Of a DNA stretch of 43,218 bases, positions 16,078 through 24,521 are shown piece after piece. Under the pieces are notes generated by a model. The model was not told the DNA's origin. It saw nothing but the letters and a program-made list of their open reading frames with translations, and searched no databases. The stretch comes from Nitrososphaerota archaeon (lineage in GTDB: Archaea; Thermoproteota; Nitrososphaeria; Nitrososphaerales; JACQRY01). The first letter of the stretch is position 1. Each line of letters opens with the position of its first letter. The stretch covers positions 1 to 43,218 of the forward strand of contig JACPCU010000029.1 in NCBI GenBank assembly GCA_016184315.1. The letters are read 5' to 3'. The translations under genes were made by a program, and so were the position numbers.

Positions 16078-17034
16078 TCAGATCTGTGCGCCCAAGCCGC
16101 GTTTAACTGCTGCCTCGTAAACCCATGCCGCAACCCCGATCTGCTCCACAGATATTCCACCTGAGCAGAACAACGTGTTCTCACTATACTCTTCTCGCCC
16201 CTTTACTTTTCCTGCAACAACCTCTCCCAGCTCAGCGTAAATAACATCCGAGGTCAGAAGCCCCTGCTGGATAGGTATCAGGAGCTCACCTTTCTCCTTC
16301 AATGCCTGCTCCCTTGAATCCACGATAACTTTGCTTCGCTTCACCGTCTCAGTGTCGACTTCACGGATCTCGGGGTAGTGGGCTCCTATGGCGTTTACGT
16401 GGACTCCTTCTCCAAGCCATTCGCCGTGGAAGACGGGTTCCTTGCTGGTTGTAGCTGTTACCACTATGTCTACGTTTTGGCCGGCGACCTTGGCGTCGAC
16501 CACAGGTTTTACATCTATACCCATGTCTCTTGACGCGTCTGAGGCGAATTTCTCTCTCTGATCAAGGGTCCTACTGTAGACCTTTACCACCTTGATTTCC
16601 ATGACTTTGCTTAACGCTCGCAGCTGGGTCCATGCCTGTCTCCCTGTGCCGATGATGCCTAGTGTGTCCGAGTCCTTCAAAGCTAGGTGTTTAGTAGCAA
16701 CTGCGCTGGTGGCTCCAGTCCTATACCAGCTCAGGAAACTGGATTCGATAAAGGCGAGGAGGCGTCCATCCCTAGAGTTGTACAGTATGGTGCTGAAGGG
16801 GTTACTGCCCTTTCTCCCGTAGCCACCGGGGTAAACATAGGTCCCCATGTAGCCCCAGCTCGTCAAGGCTGCTGAAGCAAGCTTAAGGGATACTGGTGGA
16901 GCAAGCCAAAGGTTCTCTCTAGGCGTCATGACGGCTTCACCTAGGCCGAAGGCTCTGTATGATTCCTCAACTGCTTTGATGCAGTCTTCCATGGTGAGAA
17001 GAAGTTTAACGTCTTCTTCCTTGAGCAGGAGCAT
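16078..17034 (-). CDS. Ornithine cyclodeaminase / mu-crystallin family dehydrogenase (second copy)
   Basis: This 318-residue OCD-family protein has the conserved MTPRENLWL segment, RTGATSAVATKHLA, the Rossmann motif LGIIGTGRQAW and VNAIGAHYPEIREVD. It is a paralogue of the protein at 4195-5187, but it carries a different substrate-side sequence, so the two probably act on different amino or imino acids. It ends 2 nt from the end of dph6 in convergent orientation. Reaction not assignable. Confidence 0.85.
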   Translation of the reverse strand: MLLLKEEDVKLLLTMEDCIKAVEESYRAFGLGEAVMTPRENLWLAPPVSLKLASAALTSWGYMGTYVYPGGYGRKGSNPFSTILYNSRDGRLLAFIESSFLSWYRTGATSAVATKHLALKDSDTLGIIGTGRQAWTQLRALSKVMEIKVVKVYSRTLDQREKFASDASRDMGIDVKPVVDAKVAGQNVDIVVTATTSKEPVFHGEWLGEGVHVNAIGAHYPEIREVDTETVKRSKVIVDSREQALKEKGELLIPIQQGLLTSDVIYAELGEVVAGKVKGREEYSENTLFCSGGISVEQIGVAAWVYEAAVKRGLGAQI

Positions 17035-17149
17035 TAAGAATCAGTTTTGAGAACCATTGCGCCTATTTCACGGTTTCTAGAGCAACTGCGGATCAAGAAG
17101 ATCAGCTAGCCACGCAACTTAAAAGACTGGATCACCATGTGTTAACTTG

Positions 17150-17323
17150 ATGCCCGTCTGCGATCGCTGCGGCAAATTCGTCAAAGATCTCAGACGACAC
17201 AAGGCTCGTGGAAGATGTAAGGTCAAGGGACGTCGAAAAACCGAATCTTCATGGCCCGTGAGCTATGAAAAAAATCTTGAGAAGCTTAAGTACGGCTTTG
17301 GCGGCGACACATCTGCTACTTAA
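17150..17323 (+). CDS. Small C2HC zinc-finger protein
   Basis: This 57-residue basic protein starts MPVCDRCGKFVKDLRRHKARGRC, giving zinc ligands Cys4, Cys7, His17 and Cys23. A lysine- and glutamate-rich tail follows. Such small zinc fingers are common in archaea and are thought to bind nucleic acid, but the function here is unknown. It lies 75 nt upstream of the S30e gene on the same strand, which suggests a link to translation. Confidence 0.6.
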   Translation: MPVCDRCGKFVKDLRRHKARGRCKVKGRRKTESSWPVSYEKNLEKLKYGFGGDTSAT

Positions 17324-17353
17324 GCAGCATATCTACGATTATTTGGGCAACAC

Positions 17354-17359
17354 TTTTAT
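17354..17359 (+). promoter_or_regulatory. TATA-like box of the S30e gene
   Basis: TTTTAT lies about 40 nt upstream of the ATG at 17398. A good Shine-Dalgarno sequence AGGAG at 17384-17388 lies 9 nt before the start codon, so this gene has a short leader rather than being leaderless. Confidence 0.45.
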
Positions 17360-17397
17360 CTCAGGAATTTAGCTGGAAAAGTTAGGAGAATGAGCTT

Positions 17398-17574
17398 ATG
17401 CCGACTCACGGTTCACTAACAAAAGCAGGCAAAGTCCGCGGGCAGACCCCGAAGCTTCAAGCCAAGCCCAAGGTCAACGCTATCCCTAAAATGAGGAACA
17501 GGAACACCTTTGTCAAACGGTTTAACTTGAAGAGGAAGCCGGGGCAGAACTGGCTTAGAAGTTCCCGTTTCTGA
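17398..17574 (+). CDS. rps30e: Ribosomal protein S30e
   Basis: This 58-residue basic protein begins [19 protein letters not shown] and ends with [13 protein letters not shown], both diagnostic of archaeal and eukaryotic S30e. S30e is a small-subunit protein near the mRNA entry region. It is known from Thermoproteota and related archaea and missing in most Euryarchaeota, so it is useful for placing this organism. Its 3' end overlaps the convergent hydrolase gene by 20 nt. Confidence 0.95.
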   Translation: MPTHGSLTKAGKVRGQTPKLQAKPKVNAIPKMRNRNTFVKRFNLKRKPGQNWLRSSRF

Positions 17575-18475
17575 CATTTTTTCTTGCAGGCACGTACTGG
17601 CTTAGCCATGATGCTCCTTCACTCATGATCATCTCGAATGTCTTCGGATCAGCTTCGACGTAGTGTTGCTCAGATTCAACCACATGAATCTTCTTAGGCT
17701 CTCCAGAGGCCTTATACATGGAGACTTGCTCCCTTTGGGGCGTCAAAGGATCTAGCTTGGATGAAACGAACATCACTGCCCTAGGAGATATTCTCCCAGC
17801 AACATCCTCAGGCTTGAATTCTAGCAATGCTTCGGCGCATTCAAGAGGTATCCTCATATTTTCTCTCTCAGGATACTGCCTGTAGGACTCCTTCCACGAC
17901 TGCTCAGTCTCCGGTGGAGGAGTCATAATCTCAAGGGGATGTACACCCCTAGACTTGCCTGTCAGGATCCTCGTCTTGCGGTCTTCCTCTAGTATGCGTA
18001 GGAAACCTATCCACTCCCATTCCCTACGGAGACTCCTAAGCCATCTCCCACCGTCACCAACACCGCTGACACTGACAGTGCATCTGACACGTTCATCAAG
18101 AGCAGCCGCATAAACCACCATGGAGCCGCCTAGGCTCATACCCCACAGCCCAAGCCTATTCGAGTCAACTTCTCCGCGCGTCTCCATGTAGTTCAACGCG
18201 TTCCTGATGTCCTCCACTTGTTCCATGGGTATGAGCCTCCACCTAGGCCCCCCGCTCTCACCGAAGCCTCTGTAATCGAATGCGAGGCAGCAGTAGCCCT
18301 CATCCACTAGGCGCCTAGCAATCTTAGGAGAATTCCTCTCTTTCCAACCTGCATAACCATGGCAGATCACTATGCCACCGCGTTTCTCGCCAGCCTTCAA
18401 ATCATCTGGAGCATAGAAGAGGGCTGAAAGCCTGTAACCCGGGCCGCTGTAGAAGAACACCTTATCCTCCTTCAA
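17555..18475 (-). CDS. Alpha/beta hydrolase
   Basis: This 306-residue serine hydrolase has an oxyanion segment [10 protein letters not shown] near residue 35, nucleophile Ser114 in [10 protein letters not shown], a probable acid in [10 protein letters not shown] and a C-terminal His in [10 protein letters not shown]. The order and spacing are typical of the dienelactone hydrolase/prolyl-oligopeptidase-like group. No signal peptide is seen, so it is cytoplasmic. Substrate unknown. It converges with rps30e and is divergent from the methyltransferase gene. Confidence 0.85.
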   Translation of the reverse strand: MKEDKVFFYSGPGYRLSALFYAPDDLKAGEKRGGIVICHGYAGWKERNSPKIARRLVDEGYCCLAFDYRGFGESGGPRWRLIPMEQVEDIRNALNYMETRGEVDSNRLGLWGMSLGGSMVVYAAALDERVRCTVSVSGVGDGGRWLRSLRREWEWIGFLRILEEDRKTRILTGKSRGVHPLEIMTPPPETEQSWKESYRQYPERENMRIPLECAEALLEFKPEDVAGRISPRAVMFVSSKLDPLTPQREQVSMYKASGEPKKIHVVESEQHYVEADPKTFEMIMSEGASWLSQYVPARKNVRNGNF

Positions 18476-18579
18476 AGACTCTTCAAACAGTGATCAACAT
18501 GCCTGTCCTTGAAAGTCTTTGCTCCTGCAAACCATCTCCATAGCTCTTAAAAGGCTGAGCGTTTGGCTGGGCATCAACT

Positions 18580-19173
18580 ATGTCCATGTATTTCAAAGGC
18601 AAGAAGATGCACGTCGTCCCCAAGGCAGAGGGTCACGAACACTTCGGTCACGGACAGGAAATCAAAGACGAGTTAGCGAAAAGATTTCCACAAACGGCTA
18701 AGCGCATCCTAGATGTTGGAACAGGCTTCGGCTCAAACCTGATCTTCCTCAAGCATCTCTACGGTAAACCAACACTCATGTGGAGCATAGATCCCTCTCA
18801 GGACACTCTAGCCAACGCTGAGAGACTGTTGAAGGAGAAGGGGTTGAGCGAAGGCGTCACCCTCCTGAAAGGTAATGCGGAGAAGATGCCGTTTGACGAC
18901 GGTTTCTTCGACTTGATCACCTCAGTAATGGTTCTACATCATACAGTGGATGTGCCTGCATCCTTCAGGGAAATGTACAGGGTTTTAGAGAAGGGAGGCA
19001 CACTTATCATTGCTGACTGGAAGCCTGAGGCTCACACTCTGCCATTTAAGGACCATCACCATGAGAAAGATTTCGTCAGCGCTACGAAGACCGAGCAGAT
19101 CTTCAGAGGGCTAGCAGAAGACGTTAAGCTCTCCGAGTGGCCTCTCTGGTATCTGCTCAAAGTAAGAAAGTAG
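18580..19173 (+). CDS. Class I SAM-dependent methyltransferase
   Basis: This 197-residue methyltransferase has the SAM-binding motif ILDVGTGFGSN (about residues 44-54), an acidic residue after strand 2 in WSIDPSQ, motif II/III as AEKMPFDDGFFDLITSVMVLHH, and GGTLIIADWKPE. It matches the methyltransf_11 (UbiE-like) group. The substrate is not predictable. A short N-terminal region rich in histidine and lysine (GHEHFGHGQE) precedes the fold. Confidence 0.85.
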   Translation: MSMYFKGKKMHVVPKAEGHEHFGHGQEIKDELAKRFPQTAKRILDVGTGFGSNLIFLKHLYGKPTLMWSIDPSQDTLANAERLLKEKGLSEGVTLLKGNAEKMPFDDGFFDLITSVMVLHHTVDVPASFREMYRVLEKGGTLIIADWKPEAHTLPFKDHHHEKDFVSATKTEQIFRGLAEDVKLSEWPLWYLLKVRK

Positions 19174-19175
19174 TT

Positions 19176-19769
19176 CTATTTTATCTTCAAAATGTAGACT
19201 AATGCTGCTCCGTACACAAGGGAGTCGGCCAGGATCTCTAACCCGTGCACCACTCTAAGAAAGAGAGGGAAGGGAGCGCCTGCCACGAATGGCACAAAAG
19301 CCCCTGGGACGAACAATAAGGCAGCGACGCTGAGAAACAAGAATCTCTTAGGAAGCCTCAATACTGCTATGATTGGAAGGAGAGCAACAACGTAGAGGAA
19401 GCCACGTAGAAACTCCAGAGGGATCATGACTTCGAAACTTGGGATTCTGAGGTTTAGTCCTAGGGAAGGGTCGGTGTAATAGGGGATTACGAGGGGGCTG
19501 ACTATGGCTCCGAAGGTGAAGTAGACCGGAAAGTAGATGAGGGCTGATAAGGCGACTCGTCCTAGCAGAGATGGGAACGGTTTCCTTCTGAAATATTCTA
19601 TGACCTCAGTTCTCACAGATGTTTCCGCCCGGCCAGAGGGGAAGAGAACAACTGCAAGACCTGCTTCTATCAGTGTTATCAGCAATCCGACCAAGACTCC
19701 GCCCAGAAATACGTCCAGCGTTGAAATCGCGGTGGTGAAGAAGGCTCCTTCGATGATGTTGTTGAACAC
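19176..19769 (-). pseudogene. Distal half of a membrane protein gene split by a MITE
   Basis: The 197-codon open frame has five or six hydrophobic segments and begins at a GTG. That GTG is probably not a real start: removing the element at 19780-19872 and one copy of the flanking 8-bp repeat joins this frame, without a shift, to the upstream piece at 19865-20198 (junction LCLFII-Q-VFNNII). The intact ancestor would be a membrane protein of about 308 residues with eight or nine hydrophobic segments. No family was recognised. The half could still be translated alone. Confidence 0.7.
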
Positions 19770-19771
19770 TT

Positions 19772-19880
19772 GTATTATGGGTACTGATAACTTAACTGGG
19801 TATACACCTGTCCCTTAAGGTGATGAGACAAGGAAGAATAATGAAGCCATACCCAATTGTGTTATCAGAACCGTATTATG
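19772..19880. repeat. 8-bp target-site duplication flanking the MITE
   Basis: GTATTATG occurs at 19772-19779 and again at 19873-19880, exactly bordering the inverted-repeat element between them. Confidence 0.85.
19780..19872. mobile_element. 93-bp miniature inverted-repeat element, copy A
   Basis: The termini are GGTACTGATAAC (left) and, read on the opposite strand, GGTTCTGATAAC (right), matching at 11 of 12 positions. The inner parts (TGGGTAT against ATACCCA) extend the pairing, so the element could fold into one long hairpin. It is flanked by an 8-bp duplication and carries no coding capacity. Its TGATAA terminus creates the stop codon of the membrane gene fragment at 19865. A related but diverged copy lies at 41730-41819. 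No autonomous transposase is present in the window, so the IS family is unknown. Confidence 0.85.
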
Positions 19881-20198
19881 AACAGGCAGAGCCAAGCTAG
19901 GCTTATTCGTGCAGATGTTTTGAAAGGCAGATGAGAAAAGACAAACGATACAACAGCTGCAAGGAAGACTCCAGCAATCAGACTAGAAGCAGCAAAAGTA
20001 ATCGCCGCCACGTTGATCGATACATACATGTAGACAACATCTACAACAGTGAACAGCACTGCGTAGATTGCAATACGAAAAACCAAGGAACTTGTAGTAA
20101 GCCTTGTCAAACAGCTCGAGATGCTTAGTGTTAAAATCTAATATTTGAACCCCTCTGGACAGGAGACTTGCAACCTCTTTGAAACTGTCGCCCGCCAC
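19865..20198 (-). pseudogene. Proximal part of the split membrane protein gene, with a frameshift
   Basis: From a GTG at 20198 the frame reads a soluble stretch, SFKEVASLLSRG...LDFNTKHLELFDKAYYKFLGF. It then loses frame at a T5 run near 20085-20095. Deleting one T gives LGFRIAIYAVLFTVVDVVYMY and three hydrophobic segments running to the TGA supplied by the MITE at 19865. So this gene has two lesions, the insertion and a homopolymer shift. The latter may be a sequencing error. The GTG lies 20 nt inside the divergent MFS gene, so the true 5' end is uncertain. Confidence 0.55.
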
Positions 20199-21360
20199 GA
20201 TCCTGTCGGTCTCCGCGTTTCTGGTAAGCGCATCCGTCTACATGGTGAACCCCATCATTGCCATCTACGCCAAGCAGCATCTTGGGGCAAGCCTCTCTGA
20301 AGTCGGAATAGTGGTCTCCACAGCCTTCGTCTCGTCTTTCATACTGAAGATACCTCTGGGCGTATTCTTGACAGGAAGAAACCTGTACAAGAGCACCGTA
20401 ATCAGCGTCTCCATCATGACAACCATGCCTGCAGCCTACGCCCTCTCAACCAATATCCAAACCATCCTAGCACTCAGAGTAATACACGGAGTAGGCATCG
20501 CCCTAGTGTGGAGCCTCCTGTGGACAGAGATCTCCCTAGTAGACACAGGAGACAAAATGACATCGTACGTAGCTCGATTCGCCTTGGTCTCCTCTGTAGG
20601 CATGGTGGCAGGCCCAATCATATCTACGGTAGTAACAGGCTTCCTAGGCCCCAGAGCAACACTCCTAGTTGACACCGCCATAACCGCCCCAACAATACTC
20701 CTTGTGGCAATGCTTCCACGAAACCTCGCCAAGACGGTCAGAGAAGAAGTAGCTGTGAACGCGAACCAGTTCTTGAAGAGTTTCTCAGGGGTATTGTCTC
20801 ACCCAGGAGTCTATCTGCCAGTGTGGGGAACAGTCTCCTACTCCTTCGTCTACGGCTTAGCCCTCGCATACGCCCCGCTCCACGTCTATCAGCGCTTCGC
20901 GTTGAGCGAATCGGAGGCTGCCAGCCTCTTCATAGGTTTCACCGCCTTGACCGTGGGGACCAGAGTCATTCTAAACAAGATGATGGCAAGACTCTCTCTT
21001 CCCTCGATAGTCTCGGTAGGCCTAGTGAACGTTGGCTTCATGATGATCCTTATGGCTATAAGTGAAAACGTATGGCTCTTCGCCCTCGGATTCGCCTTAA
21101 TGGGTTTCACTCAGGGGCTCGTCCCGCCTGCCAACGCTCTGTTCGTAGCTAGAAGCGTTGATGCACCGAAAAGGGTGTTGGCGAACAACCTTATACAGGC
21201 AGCATGGGATCTGGGAATCCTCTCAGGTCCACTGTTTGGGTCAATCTTGGTTCCTCAGCTAGGCATTCCGTTGGCGATGGCTCTCTCTGCAGCTGTGCCC
21301 TTGGTCAACAGCGTAAGCATTAGAACGGCTTCAAAACGCTTCAAGGATGCAGAGGCTTGA
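20179..21360 (+). CDS. MFS transporter
   Basis: This 393-residue major facilitator protein has about 12 hydrophobic helices, with SEVGIVVSTAFVSSFILKIPLGVFLTGRN as the helix 2-3 region. The organisation follows the efflux-type MFS proteins. It starts at TTG 20179; internal ATGs would cut into helix 1. It ends 6 nt before the toroid-protein gene at 21367, which suggests an operon. Substrate unknown. Confidence 0.82.
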   Translation: MKLSPATILSVSAFLVSASVYMVNPIIAIYAKQHLGASLSEVGIVVSTAFVSSFILKIPLGVFLTGRNLYKSTVISVSIMTTMPAAYALSTNIQTILALRVIHGVGIALVWSLLWTEISLVDTGDKMTSYVARFALVSSVGMVAGPIISTVVTGFLGPRATLLVDTAITAPTILLVAMLPRNLAKTVREEVAVNANQFLKSFSGVLSHPGVYLPVWGTVSYSFVYGLALAYAPLHVYQRFALSESEAASLFIGFTALTVGTRVILNKMMARLSLPSIVSVGLVNVGFMMILMAISENVWLFALGFALMGFTQGLVPPANALFVARSVDAPKRVLANNLIQAAWDLGILSGPLFGSILVPQLGIPLAMALSAAVPLVNSVSIRTASKRFKDAEA

Positions 21361-21366
21361 TCAAAA

Positions 21367-22305
21367 TTGCCTAGGAACATAATAGATTGGTTACTCCCTG
21401 AAGATCAACCTTCCGTCCGCTACTTCACTCTGAAAGATCTCTTAGACCATCCAGATGACGACCCTGAAGTACGTGCTACACATGAATCAATAGCCGAGAA
21501 AGGCTGGGCGGCAGAGCTCTTGGGAGCACAAAACCCTATGGGTTTCTGGGAGTCGCGTAAAAGTCTGTACTCTCCCAAGTACACAGCATCAAATTGGCGC
21601 TTAATCGTGCTAGCTGATTTGGGATTAACTAATCAGAACCCGCAAGTACGCCAGACATGCGAGCTCTTCTTGGAAGAGTATTCGAGGTCTGACGGAGGAT
21701 TTGGGCGTCAAACAAGCCATTTCTGCATAACAGGCAACTTGGCACGTACACTGGTTCGTTGTGGTTATGAGGATGATCCTCGTGTAAAATCTGCCTTCAA
21801 GTGGCTGGCTGATGTTCAAAAGAAAGACGGTGGATGGCACTGCTTTGACTCTAAGAAGGGGACGCTGGACTGCTGGGAAGCATTGAGCGCGTTCACCGCT
21901 CTCAATAAGACGAGATGGACGCGTCAAATCAAGCGTTCAGCGGAACGGGGTGCAGAGTTCTACCTTGAGCGCAGCCTCTACAAAGAAGGAACGCATCGAT
22001 ATGAGCCTTGGTTCCGCTTCCACTACCCCGTGCACTACTATTATGATCTCCTCGTAGGACTAGATATTTTGACGGCGCTAGACTACGGAGCTGATTCGCG
22101 ATTGGAACCTGCTCTAAATATTCTGAAAGAGAAGAGGAGGTTAGACGGCACATGGATATTGGATGCCGTTCACCCTGACATAGGCTCCGGCGCCAACTAT
22201 TCACTCGGAGACAGAGCTACCCCCTTTGCCTTGGAGAAAACAGGAGAGCCGAGCAAATGGATTACCCTACACGCTCTTCGAGTATTGAAGCGAGTGGAAG
22301 AATGA
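21367..22305 (+). CDS. Alpha/alpha-toroid protein related to prenyltransferase/squalene cyclase repeats
   Basis: This 312-residue protein contains several short helical repeats with QW-like cores, for example SDGGFGRQ, KKDGGWHCF and RRLDGTW, each preceded by helices, as in the terpenoid cyclase/prenyltransferase toroid. No DxDD protonation motif of squalene cyclases is seen, so catalysis as a cyclase is doubtful. Family relatives are mostly uncharacterised. TTG start. It is 6 nt downstream of an MFS transporter and probably co-expressed with it. Confidence 0.7.
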   Translation: MPRNIIDWLLPEDQPSVRYFTLKDLLDHPDDDPEVRATHESIAEKGWAAELLGAQNPMGFWESRKSLYSPKYTASNWRLIVLADLGLTNQNPQVRQTCELFLEEYSRSDGGFGRQTSHFCITGNLARTLVRCGYEDDPRVKSAFKWLADVQKKDGGWHCFDSKKGTLDCWEALSAFTALNKTRWTRQIKRSAERGAEFYLERSLYKEGTHRYEPWFRFHYPVHYYYDLLVGLDILTALDYGADSRLEPALNILKEKRRLDGTWILDAVHPDIGSGANYSLGDRATPFALEKTGEPSKWITLHALRVLKRVEE

Positions 22306-22384
22306 TGCTTCTTCGCAAACAGAATACGAATGTAAATCCTGACTGGGGCAGCTGTAATTGGACAGAACTGGATGTACACATAAC

Positions 22385-22738
22385 CTAGGAAAGCTTGTCA
22401 AGAGCTTCCCGTCCCTTCATTCCTTCCTTAACCCCTAGTTCCCTAGCCTTTGATGTTACTTGAACCACTTCCCTCTCCAACAACTCATCTATGCTGCCCA
22501 CTCCTAGCACACGGACAGCAGCCATACCAAGTCTCTCCGCAGCACCAATATCCAAAAGGCCGCACATCACAAACCCCTTTGAAGCAAAAGCCGCGATCAA
22601 AGGCTTCCCAGTAGCATAATCACTCTGACATAACGCCACTGCTGCTCCCCTGCTAAGAGCAAGTTCCCTTACCTCAACCAAGCCGCTGCCACACGGCAAC
22701 GTTCCTCTAATAACAGTTTCAACCTTCTCCACCCACAA
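22385..22738 (-). CDS. DUF1805 (YunC-like) protein
   Basis: This 117-residue protein has the DUF1805 pattern KPLIAAFASKGFVMCGLLDIGAAERLG, followed by VRVLGVGSIDELLEREV and the terminal KARELGVKEGMKGREAL. The family, structurally known from Bacillus YunC, has no established function and is frequent in archaea. It has a TTG start. No neighbour suggests a role. Confidence 0.82.
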   Translation of the reverse strand: MWVEKVETVIRGTLPCGSGLVEVRELALSRGAAVALCQSDYATGKPLIAAFASKGFVMCGLLDIGAAERLGMAAVRVLGVGSIDELLEREVVQVTSKARELGVKEGMKGREALDKLS

Positions 22739-22877
22739 AGCGATTTTTTGTCAGAAGAGTCTCTCTCCATCTTCCCTCTCTTCCCCACACAAACACCAAC
22801 CACAACTTCCTAACCAAACCCCTAAATCCCCATCCACCATACACCCAGAAGACAGCATCACGCAGGAGAATCCAGCA

Positions 22878-24491
22878 TTGACCACAGCATCAACCAGCAT
22901 CGATCCCTACAGAGAAGCATGCACAGAAATCGCAAACATACTAGCATCAACACCGCAAATCGGAGAAAACAACCTGACTCATCTCAGAAAAATCATCAGC
23001 ATAAAGTACGGCCTAACAGGAATGCCCAGCAACTCAGCCATCATGTCCCTCCTCCCACCAGAACACCAAGAGAGACTCAGAAGCATACTGCAAACCAAAC
23101 CTGTCAGAAGCGCATCCGGAATAGCAGTAATAGCAGCCATGACCAAACCCTTCCGTTGCCCACCTCAAGCCCAATGCACCTACTGCCCTGGAGGACCCGA
23201 AGTCAACACTCCGAAATCCTATACAGGCACCGAGCCAGCAACGATGAGAGGCAAACAGTTCGACTACGACCCTTATCTACAGACAGAATCAAGAATCAAA
23301 CAGCTGGAAAACGCTGGACACAGAGTCTCCAAAGCCGAAATCATAATCATCGGAGGAACCTTCCTGAGTTACCCTCCAAGCTACCAACAGAGCTTCGTCA
23401 AAGGATGCTTTGACGCCCTGAACAACCAGCCTTCAACCAGCCTAACAGAAGCCCACCGGATCAACGAAACAGCCAAGGTCAGAAACGTGGGGGTCACAGT
23501 GGAGACAAGGCCAGACTTCTGCAAGCAGAGACACATCGATATGATGCTCAAGATGGGCGTAACCCGAGTAGAAATAGGTGTGCAGCACCCTGACGATGAA
23601 ATCTACAGGCTCATAAAACGGGGTCATACAGTTCAGGATGTTGTCGAATCCTTCCAGATTTCTAGGGACACTGCCTACAAGATCTGTGCTCACATGATGC
23701 CCGGGCTTCCCGGGTCAACACCTAAGAAAGACTTGGAATCTTTCCGCCTTCTCTTCGAGGATCCGAGGTTCAAGCCAGACATGGTCAAGATCTACCCTAC
23801 CCTAGTGGTGGAGTCGTCGCAGCTGTACAAGACGCATCAGGACGGCCTGTACGAGCCCTACGACATCCAGACCACTATCAATCTGATAGCTGATGTGAAA
23901 CGCTTTGTGCCGCCTTGGCTTAGAATAATGAGGGTTCAAAGGGAGATCCCCGCGGGTACCATAACTGCAGGAGTAAAGAAGAGCAATCTACGCCAACTAG
24001 CCTTAGAAGAAGCAGCCAGAAGAGGCTACGCTTGCAGATGCATCAGATGCAGAGAAGCAGGTCTTAAACAGCTCAAAGAAAAGGTCAGTATAGACACCTC
24101 CAGCGTCAAACTGTTGAGAAAGGACTACAATGCTTCTGATGGTCAAGAAGTCTTCCTGTCCTACGAAGATGTTAGCAATGATGCTTTGATCGGATTCATC
24201 AGGATCAGAAACCCGTCCCAAGAAGCACACCGACCCGAAATAGACGGGCAGGCAACATGTTTGATCCGGGAGCTACACATCTATGGCCCCACCGTCCCCG
24301 TCGGGCAAAATAGTAAAGACGGTTGGCAGCATAGAGGCTACGGCCAAGGACTCATAGGTGAATCTGAGAGAATAGCTAAAGAGGAATTCGGCGCCGACAA
24401 GATGCTGATCATAAGCGCCATCGGGACACGAGAATACTACCGTAAACTAGGATACAATCTAGAAGGGCCATACATGGTGAAACGGCTGTAA
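22878..24491 (+). CDS. elp3: Elp3 tRNA uridine-34 modification enzyme (radical SAM plus acetyltransferase)
   Basis: This 537-residue protein joins a radical SAM domain to a C-terminal GNAT acetyltransferase domain, as in Elp3. The iron-sulfur cysteines lie in RCPPQAQCTYCPGGP (about residues 93-107). IIIGGTFLSYP and RVEIGVQHPDDEIYRLIKRGH follow. The GNAT part ends with RGYGQGLIGESERIA and YYRKLGYNLEGPYM. Archaeal Elp3 makes the carboxymethyl precursor of cm5U on wobble uridine. TTG start at 22878, with no upstream alternative of better quality. Confidence 0.96.
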   Translation: MTTASTSIDPYREACTEIANILASTPQIGENNLTHLRKIISIKYGLTGMPSNSAIMSLLPPEHQERLRSILQTKPVRSASGIAVIAAMTKPFRCPPQAQCTYCPGGPEVNTPKSYTGTEPATMRGKQFDYDPYLQTESRIKQLENAGHRVSKAEIIIIGGTFLSYPPSYQQSFVKGCFDALNNQPSTSLTEAHRINETAKVRNVGVTVETRPDFCKQRHIDMMLKMGVTRVEIGVQHPDDEIYRLIKRGHTVQDVVESFQISRDTAYKICAHMMPGLPGSTPKKDLESFRLLFEDPRFKPDMVKIYPTLVVESSQLYKTHQDGLYEPYDIQTTINLIADVKRFVPPWLRIMRVQREIPAGTITAGVKKSNLRQLALEEAARRGYACRCIRCREAGLKQLKEKVSIDTSSVKLLRKDYNASDGQEVFLSYEDVSNDALIGFIRIRNPSQEAHRPEIDGQATCLIRELHIYGPTVPVGQNSKDGWQHRGYGQGLIGESERIAKEEFGADKMLIISAIGTREYYRKLGYNLEGPYMVKRL

Positions 24492-24521
24492 CAGCGCCGT
24501 CCAATCAACCGCAGAGCGTTT

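Noticed and set aside
22919-23413. Open frame of 164 codons overlapping elp3
   Set aside because: No homology-like motif; it is a frame shadow of the strongly supported elp3.
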